Under the pieces are notes generated by a model. The model did no database searches. It was not told the DNA's origin and was given only the letters and a program-made list of their open reading frames with translations. A stretch of DNA of 64,000 bases from Yeosuana aquiaggeris (GTDB taxonomy: Bacteria > Bacteroidota > Bacteroidia > Flavobacteriales > Flavobacteriaceae), in the NCBI RefSeq assembly GCF_044003965.1, contig NZ_JBAWKC010000004.1, positions 307,359 through 371,358 on the forward strand, in the 5' to 3' direction. Of the stretch, positions 27,893 to 37,700 are shown piece by piece. Position numbers and translations under genes: made by a program. How positions within the stretch are numbered: position 1 is the stretch's first letter; each line of letters starts with the position of its first letter.

Positions 27893-28957
27893 ATGAAAAC
27901 TACAACAACAAACTGCCGGCATGTCAATAAAATACACCTCATAGGAACAACCGTTCTGGCTTTTTTTCTGTTGTTTAGTCTGCCTTTATTGGGTCAGAAT
28001 GGCAGTACAGACAATTGTACCACAAACTGTCACAAACGCACCATAAAAAAAGACATCTTACACGGGCCTGCGGCTACCGATTGTACCAGTTGCCACGAGC
28101 CCAATGGAAAAGAACACCCAGTAGAAGATGTGTCGGCATTTAACTATTTTGCCGAAGGGGCCGACCTCTGTTACTCCTGCCATACAGAGCATAAGGAAGC
28201 ACACAGCTTAAAATATGTACACAAGCCTGTTAAAAACGGCGAATGTACAACATGCCATGAAGTACATAGTTCCAATAATGAAAAGCTGGTGTTTACTTCA
28301 GCTCCTGACATGTGCTTTTTCTGCCATAGTGATATGGATAAAGATAGGGCCACGGCAAAATCGGTACATACCGCATCTTTTGAAGAAGGCGCCTGTTTAC
28401 AGTGCCATGAGCCACACGCTTCAGCCGAGAAAAAACTATTGGTAGACACTGGCAGGACATTGTGCCTGAACTGCCATAACAAAATACTTAAAAAGGAAGA
28501 CGGTACGCTCATAGCCAATATTGAAAAGCACCTCAGCCAAAGCAGCTATGAACACAGGGCCCTAAATTCAAAATGTACCTCTTGTCACGATCCGCATTTA
28601 TCAGCAAGAGAAAAACTATTAACAGAAGACTATACTGCAGGTATCTATGTTAAAGGAATTGAAGATAATTTTGCCTTATGTTTCCAATGTCATGACACCG
28701 ATCTGTTTAACCTGGAAACCACCAGTACAAGTACGGAATTCAGACAGGGAGATCGTAATTTACACTATGTACACGTCAATAAAGAAAAAGGACGTAATTG
28801 TACATCCTGTCATGATATCCATGCGGCCAACAATACCAAGTTAATTGCCACTACGGTTAAATTTGGACGATGGGATATGCCTTTAAATTATATTGAAAAT
28901 GAGAATGGAGGTACCTGTGCCACAGGTTGCCATAAAGAACAAAGTTATGCCAGATAG
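27893..28957 (+). CDS. 11-haem c-type cytochrome with two CX3CH sites
   Basis: 354 residues. The signal region (residues ~15-36, ending LLGQN) is followed by eleven haem sites. The first (CTTNCH) and last (CATGCH) are CX3CH; the other nine are CXXCH (CTSCH, CYSCH, CTTCH, CFFCH, CLQCH, CLNCH, CTSCH, CFQCH, CTSCH). Repeating SxHxPxxxG-ECTTCHEVHSS units are typical. The placing of the unusual motifs at both ends suggests terminal haems with altered ligation or potential. 24 bp after the barrel gene, and followed by a terminator, so it closes the operon started at 23921. Confidence 0.9.
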   Translation: MKTTTTNCRHVNKIHLIGTTVLAFFLLFSLPLLGQNGSTDNCTTNCHKRTIKKDILHGPAATDCTSCHEPNGKEHPVEDVSAFNYFAEGADLCYSCHTEHKEAHSLKYVHKPVKNGECTTCHEVHSSNNEKLVFTSAPDMCFFCHSDMDKDRATAKSVHTASFEEGACLQCHEPHASAEKKLLVDTGRTLCLNCHNKILKKEDGTLIANIEKHLSQSSYEHRALNSKCTSCHDPHLSAREKLLTEDYTAGIYVKGIEDNFALCFQCHDTDLFNLETTSTSTEFRQGDRNLHYVHVNKEKGRNCTSCHDIHAANNTKLIATTVKFGRWDMPLNYIENENGGTCATGCHKEQSYAR

Positions 28958-29000
28958 TAAAGCAATGGCAATTATAAAGGTTTCAAAATGATATGGTTTT

Positions 29001-29032
29001 AAAAAGACCGGCTATATATGCCGGTCTTTTTA
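29001..29032 (+). terminator. Rho-independent terminator closing the porin-cytochrome operon
   Basis: Stem AAAAGACCGGC / GCCGGTCTTTT with a short AT loop and T run. It is also positioned to serve the convergent gene at 29075. Confidence 0.85.
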
Positions 29033-29074
29033 TTTTGATCCTAATAAGTTATTAATGCTTGTTTTTGATTTAAA

Positions 29075-29788
29075 TTATTTAACTAAAACAGCATCTTCCA
29101 TAATAACCTTATAGAAGTATCCTGCTCCAAAATCTTTATTTATTGCAATAACCCCTTCAAAAACTACCACATCACCTACATTTAGGTTTTCCTGACTGGT
29201 AATCATTAAATCGTAAGCCCCATCAAAGGCAGTACCATCCTGAAAATGGATCCAGTTTTTACCCATGATACTGGCAGTGAATTTGGTGACTTCGCCAACA
29301 ATTTTTACTTTCTTTCCTGCATATTGTTGTGTGTTTTCGAATAAGTTACCAATACGAATTCCACCATCAATAGCATCTATATTTAATTCTAACTGATTAA
29401 GAGTGGGTTGTTTGGCGGGTATAACGTCTTCCTTTGGTGCATTCGGGTCGACCATACCTTCCTCAAGGTTTATGGCTTCGGCGCTGGTAATAGCGCCTAA
29501 AAAAAGAACAGAATCAAATGTTCTGTTAAGTTCCGTACTATGAAAATCAGGCATCGCCATACCTCCTTTATAATAGTAAACCTCCCCTATACTGGCCTCC
29601 ATGGTGGGGACAGCAAGCCATGTTTTTTCTTCACCTTCCAGTACATTCAAATAGGTATAAGAAGATACTTGCAGCACTTCCTGAACGATGACCTTTTTTA
29701 AACCGGTTTCGGCATGCGGGTCCTGTGCCGTGGCACAAAAGCCAAATAGGGATAGCGTTACAACGAGTACTAATCTTAAAAGTTTCAT
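29075..29788 (-). CDS. NrfJ-like plus OB-fold exported protein (copy 1)
   Basis: 237 residues; signal peptide MKLLRLVLVVTLSLFGFCATAQ. The N-terminal half has the NrfJ-type pattern EVLQVSSYTYLNVLEGEEKTWLAVP ... GMAMPDFHSTELNRTFDSVLFL; the C-terminal half is an OB-fold (KKVKIVGEVTKFTASIMGKN, WIHFQDGT, VVFEGVIAINKDFGAGYFYKV). Small OB-fold proteins of this kind accompany cytochrome systems in several phyla, possibly as assembly or copper/haem-handling factors; the function is not known. The 16 bp to the paralogue at 29805 indicates one operon under the divergent promoter at 30575-30582. Confidence 0.8.
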   Translation of the reverse strand: MKLLRLVLVVTLSLFGFCATAQDPHAETGLKKVIVQEVLQVSSYTYLNVLEGEEKTWLAVPTMEASIGEVYYYKGGMAMPDFHSTELNRTFDSVLFLGAITSAEAINLEEGMVDPNAPKEDVIPAKQPTLNQLELNIDAIDGGIRIGNLFENTQQYAGKKVKIVGEVTKFTASIMGKNWIHFQDGTAFDGAYDLMITSQENLNVGDVVVFEGVIAINKDFGAGYFYKVIMEDAVLVK

Positions 29789-29804
29789 ATGTTTTATTTC
29801 AATA

Positions 29805-30542
29805 TTATTTTATAATGCTGGCATTTTCTATAATAATGTTATAGATATAACCTGCGCCAAAATCCTTGTTTAAAGCTACTTTTCCTTCTATGGTAACAAC
29901 ATCTCCAATCTGTACGGTTGCTGTAGTGGTAACGGTAAGATCAAATTCACCATTGTACTCGGTACCATCCTGCATATGCAGCCAGTTAACATTCATGATA
30001 GCCGGGTTATATTTGGTAACCTCTCCCCTAAGCCTAACCACCGTATTATTATAAGCTTCTCTGTTTTTAAATAATTCTGCAATACTGATAGTTCCCTCTG
30101 AAGAATTAACCTTAACATCCTTTTTATCGATCGTAGGTTTAGCAGCCTCTGTAGTGGCTGATTGCTGATTGGGCACCATAGGTAAAGGATGCGGGTTGGC
30201 AGTTAATGGCGATTTTACATCGTCTTCAGTGGCACTTATTTTTTCAATGAAATAAATAGTCTCAAAGGTTTTGTTTAACTCTTTACTCTCAAAATTTTGC
30301 ATCTCCATGGGTTTACCATAATAATAGGTTTCTCCAACTTTTACATCGGTTGTTGGTGCGGCAATCCATTTTTCAATACCGTCTTCCAAAACGCGTATGT
30401 AAGTATATTGATTTACTTGAAGGACTTCTTGTGCAGTAGCTTTATGTATACCCTCAGTATTTGCTGTTTCGGTTTTTGTCTCATTTTTACAGGACACAAG
30501 TAATAACAAAATCACAAGTGCTAAACTTAAATAATATTTCAT
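29805..30542 (-). CDS. NrfJ-like plus OB-fold lipoprotein (copy 2)
   Basis: 245 residues; lipobox VILLLLVSC. It has the same two-part layout as the next gene: EVLQVNQYTYIRVLEDGIEKWIAAP, MEMQNFESKELNKTFETIYFIEKIS, then AYNNTVVRLRGEVTKYNPAI, WLHMQDGTEYNGEFDLTV, ALNKDFGAGYIYNI. The pair arose by tandem duplication; one copy is lipid-anchored, the other soluble. The lipobox copy is first in the operon and its start faces the CcsBA gene across a shared regulatory site. Confidence 0.8.
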   Translation of the reverse strand: MKYYLSLALVILLLLVSCKNETKTETANTEGIHKATAQEVLQVNQYTYIRVLEDGIEKWIAAPTTDVKVGETYYYGKPMEMQNFESKELNKTFETIYFIEKISATEDDVKSPLTANPHPLPMVPNQQSATTEAAKPTIDKKDVKVNSSEGTISIAELFKNREAYNNTVVRLRGEVTKYNPAIMNVNWLHMQDGTEYNGEFDLTVTTTATVQIGDVVTIEGKVALNKDFGAGYIYNIIIENASIIK

Positions 30543-30574
30543 GGCTAATAGGTTTAAATCTCTAGTTTATATAG

Positions 30575-30648
30575 CAAAAATAGAGTAAATATAGCTATGA
30601 TAACCTGATAAATATCATTAAAATCAAAAGTGGTTTATGCTACTTTTG
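30575..30648. promoter_or_regulatory. Divergent promoters sharing one CRP/FNR-type box
   Basis: TGAT-AAAT-ATCA at 30606-30617. On the plus strand TACTTTTG (30641-30648) starts 29.5 bp from its centre; on the minus strand TATTTTTG (30582-30575) starts 29.5 bp away in the other direction. Both are perfect TAnnTTTG boxes. One dimer site can thus drive ccs and the NrfJ-like pair. The ATG at 30637 lies upstream of the plus -7 box, so the CDS must start at 30679. Confidence 0.8.
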
Positions 30649-30678
30649 TTATTATATATCAGGATAAATACATCAATT

Positions 30679-33600
30679 ATGAAAAAACTATTAAAAATAA
30701 TTTTCTCTCCAAGAACCACCCTAGGCTTACTGGTAATCTTTGCAATTGCCATGGCTGTGGCAACTTTTATAGAAAATTCTTATGATACAACAACGGCCAA
30801 AATATTAATTTATAATGCTAAATGGTTTGAGCTTTTAATGCTCTTGATGATTCTTAATTTTATTGGGAGTATCCCACGTTATAATTTGTTAACAAAGAAA
30901 AGATTTTCAGGCTTTTTGTTTCACACTGCTTTTATCATCATCATTATTGGAGCCGGTGTAACAAGATATGCAGGATTTGAAGGAACAATGCACATCAGGG
31001 AAGGAGATAGCTCCAATTATATTTTTAGTGATCAAACCTATTTAAATGTAAGAGCTAATGACGGTGTACAGGATTATTCCATTGATCAGTTACTGACTTT
31101 TGGAATGCTCACTGATAATTCGTTTAAAGTAGACCTTAAAACAGCGAATAAAGGGACTGTAGAAATCAGTTATAAAAATTATCTAAAAAAAGCGCAGGAA
31201 ACCTATGTGGAAGGAACGGAAAATGGTTTTACCATCCTGTATTTAACGGTTAGTGATGACGGAGGACATCAGCATGAAATTCAGTTAAAAGAAGGAGAGA
31301 TTAAAATGATGCATAATACGCCTTTAGCATTTAACAACAATCAACGTCCTGACGCTTTAAATATAACAGAGAATGCGGATGGATTATTTATAAGCTATCC
31401 TGCCAGCATTATAACAGCGGCTATGCCTGCCATGACAGAAGGTCTTATTCAAAAAGATAGTTTAGGAGCATTTACACCCATGGTGCTGTACCAGCCTGAG
31501 GGGTCAGGAATAGCTGTTGTAATAACCAAAATAACGCAACATAATACTGTAAAATATGTGGAAAGCACAACGGAAGAAAATTTACCTGGGGCCTTAATTT
31601 TAGATGTGAAGCATAATGGCGCATCACAAGAAGTTACCATTTTAGGAGGCCCGGGATATATTGATAATTTTCAAGAAGTACCCTTGAGTGATATTTCACT
31701 TAAATTAGCCTATGGAGTAAAAAAAATAGAGCTACCATTTTCATTACAGCTACGCAAATTTGAATTGGAACGTTATGCAGGCTCCATGAGTCCATCGTCA
31801 TATGCCAGTGAAGTGACCCTAATTGATCCAACTAAAGGTATTAAACAAGACCACCGTATATTCATGAATAATGTTTTGGATTATGGTGGCTATCGTTTTT
31901 TCCAGTCATCTTATGATCAGGACGAAAAAGGAACCGTGTTATCAGTAAACCATGATTTTTGGGGCACATGGATTACCTACTTAGGATATGCTTTAATGAT
32001 TATTGGGTTTGTTTGGACGCTCTTTAATAAAAACTCCAGATATTGGGAATTAATGGGTAAGATAAGGAATCTCAGAGCGCAAAGAAAAGGGCTGACCTTG
32101 TTATTGGTAGTCTTACTATCCACCTCGTCACTTTTTGCACAGCAACAGCAAGCGCATGAACATCAAGTAAACCCTTACTCGGTAAGTAAGGAGCATGCCA
32201 ATAAATTTGGCGAATTGATTGTGCAAAATTATGAGGGCCGATTTGCACCTGTACACACATTGGCAATTGATGTGATGCATAAAATTGGGAGAAAAGATAA
32301 ATTTGTTATTCCAGGTAGAGGGGAAATGTCAGCGATGCAGGTTTTTTTAGATATGCCTATCAATGCTGACTTCTGGAAAGCTCAAAAGATTATTTATGTA
32401 CGTGAAAAATCGGTTACAGATGTTATTGGTATTACTGGTAAATATGTAGCTTTTAGCGATTTTTTCAATGATAAAGGCGCCTATAAATTACAATCATTTG
32501 CTGAAACTGCTTTTAGAAAACCAGATGCTGAACGCAATACATTTGATAAGGAAATTATAAAGGTGAATGAGCGGTTGGAAATATTTATGATGACTTTTCA
32601 AGGGCATATGCTCGATATTTTTCCAGTTCAGAACTCAGAAAATAATAAATGGGTAAGCTGGGAAGACCAACTCGCACAACAGCCTCTCACAGGACCCCTT
32701 AAAATTATTAATGACGATCTGCAATTACCAGTGCTGAATTATAGTGGTATTATGCGCTCCTATTTTATAGAGCTTATTGAGGCCGCCAAAACTGCTGATT
32801 ATAAAAAGGCTGATAAATTATTGGGATATCTTAAAAGTATTCAACGGCAGAGTACTGCGGCAGATATTATTCCTTCAGTAACCAAAATAGAAAAGGAAAT
32901 AAGTTATAATAAATCCAACATTTTTATCAATTTAAAAAATGTATATGGTTTGTTAAGTGTTTTATTATTATTCCTAGCCTTTGTTGATAATTTACGCACA
33001 AAGAAAAGTAAGATTCTGACTTGGTCTTTAAATACATGTATAGCCCTGTTGGCTGTAGGTTTTCTTTACCATACTTACGGTATGGGCATGCGTTGGTATT
33101 TGTCAGGGCACGCACCTTGGAGTAATGGTTATGAGGCCTTAATTTTGGTGTCCTGGGCAAGTTTACTGGCCGGATTCAGTTTTATGCGCTACTCAAAAAT
33201 TACTTTGGCAGCCACCGCATTGTTAGCGTTCTTTACCTTAATGACTGCCAGTCATAGTAGTTATGACCCGCAATTGACCAATTTACAGCCTGTTCTTAAA
33301 TCGTATTGGTTGATCATACATGTAGCAACATTAACCATTAGTTATGGCTTCTTGGGTCTTGGTTTTGTATTAGGTTTATTTAATATGGGTATTTATTTGT
33401 TTAAAAATCCTAAAAATTCAAACCGTCTTTCTTTGATCACCAAAGAACTCACGCACATCAATGAAATGAATTTGACCATCGGGTTATTTTTAGCCACAAT
33501 AGGCACTTTTCTTGGAGGTGTCTGGGCTAATGAATCGTGGGGTCGCTATTGGGGCTGGGATGCCAAAGAAACATGGGCACTGATCATTACTGTTGTGTAC

Positions 33601-33864
33601 ACCATTATATTGCACATGAGATTAGCACCGAAAATTAAAGGTGAGTTTATCTTTAATGTGGCGGCCATATTTGGTTTTGCATCGGTATTAATGACCTTTT
33701 TAGGAGTGAATTATTACTTTACGAAAGGCATGCACTCTTATGCCAATGGAGAAACCCCTGTCTTCCCTATATGGGCCTGGATAACCATAATAATGATAAT
33801 CATTTTTATTGTCATCGCAGGCATTAAAGAACGAACTAATAAAATGTACAATGTAAAAGAATAA
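30679..33864 (+). CDS. ccsBA: Cytochrome c maturation protein CcsBA (ResB-CcsA fusion)
   Basis: 1061 residues. The ResB/CcsB half (residues 1 to ~470) has four helices around a large periplasmic loop; a second signal-like helix lies at ~475-495 (LLLVVLLSTSSLFAQ), then a periplasmic region, then the CcsA half (~765-1055) with the haem-handling WWD-type motif ESWGRYWGWDAKETWA and conserved histidines in HTYGMGMRW, LIIHVATLTISYG and ILHMRLAP. The system II enzyme carries haem across the membrane and attaches it to CXXCH cysteines. Start 30679 is chosen over 30637 because the promoter's -7 box overlaps the longer start. It is expected to serve the surrounding multiheme proteins. Confidence 0.95.
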   Translation: MKKLLKIIFSPRTTLGLLVIFAIAMAVATFIENSYDTTTAKILIYNAKWFELLMLLMILNFIGSIPRYNLLTKKRFSGFLFHTAFIIIIIGAGVTRYAGFEGTMHIREGDSSNYIFSDQTYLNVRANDGVQDYSIDQLLTFGMLTDNSFKVDLKTANKGTVEISYKNYLKKAQETYVEGTENGFTILYLTVSDDGGHQHEIQLKEGEIKMMHNTPLAFNNNQRPDALNITENADGLFISYPASIITAAMPAMTEGLIQKDSLGAFTPMVLYQPEGSGIAVVITKITQHNTVKYVESTTEENLPGALILDVKHNGASQEVTILGGPGYIDNFQEVPLSDISLKLAYGVKKIELPFSLQLRKFELERYAGSMSPSSYASEVTLIDPTKGIKQDHRIFMNNVLDYGGYRFFQSSYDQDEKGTVLSVNHDFWGTWITYLGYALMIIGFVWTLFNKNSRYWELMGKIRNLRAQRKGLTLLLVVLLSTSSLFAQQQQAHEHQVNPYSVSKEHANKFGELIVQNYEGRFAPVHTLAIDVMHKIGRKDKFVIPGRGEMSAMQVFLDMPINADFWKAQKIIYVREKSVTDVIGITGKYVAFSDFFNDKGAYKLQSFAETAFRKPDAERNTFDKEIIKVNERLEIFMMTFQGHMLDIFPVQNSENNKWVSWEDQLAQQPLTGPLKIINDDLQLPVLNYSGIMRSYFIELIEAAKTADYKKADKLLGYLKSIQRQSTAADIIPSVTKIEKEISYNKSNIFINLKNVYGLLSVLLLFLAFVDNLRTKKSKILTWSLNTCIALLAVGFLYHTYGMGMRWYLSGHAPWSNGYEALILVSWASLLAGFSFMRYSKITLAATALLAFFTLMTASHSSYDPQLTNLQPVLKSYWLIIHVATLTISYGFLGLGFVLGLFNMGIYLFKNPKNSNRLSLITKELTHINEMNLTIGLFLATIGTFLGGVWANESWGRYWGWDAKETWALIITVVYTIILHMRLAPKIKGEFIFNVAAIFGFASVLMTFLGVNYYFTKGMHSYANGETPVFPIWAWITIIMIIIFIVIAGIKERTNKMYNVKE

Positions 33865-33888
33865 TCATTGGTTTTTTATTAAAGACTA

Positions 33889-33924
33889 AAAGCCTTGTTC
33901 TATATTATGAGCAAGGCTTTATTA
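33889..33924 (+). terminator. Rho-independent terminator after ccsBA
   Basis: Stem AAAGCCTTGTTC / GAGCAAGGCTTT (one G-T wobble) around an eight-base loop, then ATTAGT; a weaker T tract than the others. Confidence 0.65.
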
Positions 33925-34003
33925 GTAAAAACGCTTTAAGTGAGTACTATTTAATTGCTAAAAACTTATACTTTAGTAGTGCTTTTGTAAAATAACAATA
34001 CTC

Positions 34004-34762
34004 TTAATTGGCCAACCACTGTGCAAGATTTTGAGCCAGTTCGTAATTGTTTTCTTTTAGAAACATATTTTGGAATATGGCATCGTCTGAAAACACAACG
34101 AACTCACCCAAACCAAAAGTACCGACCACAATAGTTGCAAAGGATTGCTGTGCATCCGCTTTATTATCACCATTTAGGTCTATCCAAGATTTAGTACTGG
34201 TTTGTGCCACTACATGGCCATTCGAATTGGTTGGTAACAAAGCCCATCCACCATAAACGGTAAAATCATTCAAATTGTTAGTGAGTTCATGAATGTTTAA
34301 ATTCACTACCTTAAAATCGATATCATTTCCAATGATCAAATTTCCGGTTTCATGAATAACTCCGTTAGAAATAGAAACATTCACATTATGAAGCAAGGCT
34401 GCAACCGGTGGTCCAATATGTAACATTACAGCGAGTTTTCCACCCTTCTCAAGAAAACGTTTAATCACTCCTATTTCATTTTGGGTAATTGATTTAAACG
34501 CACCAGTAATAACTAAGGCATCTATATCATTAAGAAGTTCATCTGTAATTTCTGAATTGGAAGTTTCAACAGTCCAGGCATCATTCTGAAAGATGGTTGA
34601 TAGTTTAGAGAGGCCAAGATTTTTTGAATCAATAATTTTAAAAAGCTGACCATGTCCTTCTTCGAATAAAACTGTTTTCTTGTCATTTTTACATGAAATA
34701 AGGCTTAACAAAAAACAAACTACAAGAAGATACCTTGTAAAATTTCTATAATGGGCTATCAT
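34004..34762 (-). CDS. DUF4350-like lipoprotein
   Basis: 252 residues. Lipobox VCFLLSLISC. The mature part is a Rossmann-like glutamine-amidotransferase-type fold: VLFEEGHGQLFKI, DALVITGAFKSIT, VIKRFLEKGGKLAVMLHIG, FATIVVGTFGLGEFVVFSDDAIFQNMF. DUF4350 and GldG-type proteins share such a domain, used to sense or bind rather than catalyse. It is last in the minus-strand operon 43262-34004, 16 bp after the giant cytochrome, so it may help anchor or assemble it. Confidence 0.7.
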   Translation of the reverse strand: MIAHYRNFTRYLLVVCFLLSLISCKNDKKTVLFEEGHGQLFKIIDSKNLGLSKLSTIFQNDAWTVETSNSEITDELLNDIDALVITGAFKSITQNEIGVIKRFLEKGGKLAVMLHIGPPVAALLHNVNVSISNGVIHETGNLIIGNDIDFKVVNLNIHELTNNLNDFTVYGGWALLPTNSNGHVVAQTSTKSWIDLNGDNKADAQQSFATIVVGTFGLGEFVVFSDDAIFQNMFLKENNYELAQNLAQWLAN

Positions 34763-34777
34763 AAAAAATTAGTTTTA

Positions 34778-37700
34778 TTACCAGCAAGTTTTACCATTTC
34801 CACAATGTCCTGCTGAACCTTCTGCACTATAGGTTATTGTATTAACCATAGTACCCCCATTACTCCACCAAAGCGGTCTAAAATAACTTTCACCATCTAC
34901 GTGAAAAGAAGTACCATATGTGCCTTGTAAATTAGGAGAAGCATCGCTACCATTAGTTGCATTGTGGCACCAGAAACATTGCACATGACTCCAGCCATTA
35001 CCTGAAAGGTTTTGGCTATTTGAAATATGAGCTCCTCTTGTATGGCTATCAAATGGAGGCACATCACCTGTTCCAGTAACAGGACCAGCTACAGTATTTG
35101 TTATGGTATAGTCCGGTTCCATATTACCGGCCGCGCCATGACAACTATTACAAGCTGTTAGTGTTCCTGCATTCCAAACTGGAGTAGTAATGTAAGTTGC
35201 CTGTTGTGGGCCAACTGTAGAACTCCATTCAAAAGCACCTGTTGGATTTGTTGATGAATTCCATGGATTAGTAGCGAAATCAGCTTCCTGACCACGATGA
35301 GAAGTTCTACCATTACTATGGCAATAAATGTTGCTACATGTTTTATTTCCATTGAATACAGGCGTATTTGCATCCTGACCATTCCTTGTGGCCATTCCAT
35401 TTGGATCAAAAACAATATTTATGGTTCCGCTTGGATGAGAACCTTCTGAAGTACCCCCACTACCATGTCCGAAATGACAGGTTGCACATGCATATTTATC
35501 TTTATGGGTAACATGCACTGCTGAAAGAAATGTTGGTGCCGTAGATTCATGACATGAGGTACAACCACCTCCTGAAGGCGAGAAATTGGAGCTATGTGGA
35601 TGGCAAACGGTACAGTTTTGTCCAGGTATTCCTGCACCTTGACTCGTATGATTCTGATCACTGGCAGTACCTGTATTATTAAAATGCGTGGTTGAAGTAT
35701 GACAAACTTCACATACACCATTATAGGTTGCATTACCATCAGCAAACGAGTTAGTACTGGTTTCAGCGGTGAATACTACAGTTTTATTACCACTATTAGG
35801 GGTTGTAATAGTATTTCTCACCATATAGATGTTTCCTTTGTTTGTATTATGGGTTTGGTGGCAATCCAGACAGTCCATACCATTATGCGTACTATAAGTA
35901 TGGCAATCGGTACATAATGATGCATCGTTAGTAGTTCTTAAAAGGTTACCATTGGCTGCCAACCCCAAAGACCCCGTCACATCATGGACACCATGACAGC
36001 TGGAACATTCCACTTTTGAATTTATTAATTGGGTATTGGTTGGAGCGGCATTAAATCTTGAATCGCCTCCATTATAGGTTATACCAACGGGGTGGGACCC
36101 TTTATTGGTTGATGGAGCATCACTATAAATCCCTACATTTCGAGCAGAGTGGCAATCCTTACACATAGCATCGCCTACATTACTTGCCCTCAAATGAGGT
36201 GAAGCCACTGAAGTATTGTGCTGGTCATGGCATGTAGAACATATGATTTGACCCGAAATAACCCTAAGCGCCATTTGAGAGTTACTAGGTAAATTGGTTT
36301 CCTTAGAAGCATTCACGGCATTGACATTCCAGGGATGAGAATCACCGGTAGCTGGAAAAGTATTGATATTATCAGCAGCGGTAAAAGGTTTAGCACTGGC
36401 CGCACCTGTAGAGGTATGGCAGCTCTGACATAAATTATCATTACCAGACACATTGGTCAAACTCATTCCAGGAGCGCTATGCGTAATATGACAGGACGAA
36501 CAATTATAATAGGTATGATTTGTTGCCACTGAGATGACGACTGTTTTTGATCCGGATGCACTGGTACCACAGGTGTTTGTTGCAGTAACCGTAATATTAG
36601 CAGCAGCTTGGGCAGGGCCTGAACTGACAGTGATTTGACTTGTTCCCTGTCCTGCAGTAATTGTAAATCCAGAAGGTACAGACCAGGTGTATGATGTTGC
36701 TCCACTGGCTGAGGCCGAATACTTGAAACCCGTACTGTTTTGCGGCACTGTGGCATTCCCATTAACAATTGGTGTTGGTGGAATATCATTTACATCAATA
36801 ACTAAAGCATATCCTATACTGGAGTATCCACTAGTTGAATTTTTTACTTTTAATGTCCCATAATATTTAGCTTTTGGAGCTGCAGCAGGCACAGTGATAG
36901 AAATAGGACTTGCGGGTAAAGCGGCATCAACAACATTTGAGAATCCTGCAGCCAATGCTGTACTGTTAAAAGTGATGCTATACAGATCAGGATTATCGGT
37001 AGTTGCCGTATAAGGCAAGTTGGCCGCTGTGGTTCCTTTACAGATTTGTGCAATGGCTCCTAATGTAATGGTGGGCGGACTTGCGGCTGTAGTAGAAGTG
37101 ACAGCCAAAATGGAGGCTGCACTGGTTCCGCAAACGTTAGTAGCTGTAACTGTAATATTTCCATTTTGCCCATCAGCTCCCGAAGTCACAGAAATGGAAG
37201 TCGATCCTTGCCCAGAGTTAATAGCCCATCCTGAAGGTACTGTCCAAGTATAAGATGTAGCATATGTAACAGCTGAAATGCTATAGACGTACCCCGATGT
37301 ACTTGGAGTCGTGTCTGGCTGTCCTGAAATTGCTCCCGGTATATCTGGTATGGGTGTTACCAATACTCTTACTTGGTTTGAAGCCAAGCTTTGGGTCGTA
37401 TTGCTCTGTCCACAACCATTATCTGAAGCGTAACCTACACAGAAATAATAACGATTTCCTGCCTCAGAAATGGACGTATCAGGCGTATAGGTTTGCGAAG
37501 TGGCACCTGCCAATAGGGTAGCCGAACCAATATTATTGCTATTACTGGTATTATAATACCATTGATATTGTATCGTAGGAGTTCCGGAACCTCCAGAACT
37601 TACAACAGAAGCAGTTAATAAGGTAGCAGGGTCACCAACGCATAAATTTTGAAATGTATTAGGAGCTACAGAGGTTGATGTGGGACAATTTATAGCTTCA

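Noticed and set aside
30637..30678. Longer N-terminus of CcsBA from the ATG at 30637
   Set aside because: The regulated -7 box at 30641-30648 overlaps it; the ATG at 30679 begins the usual ResB start.
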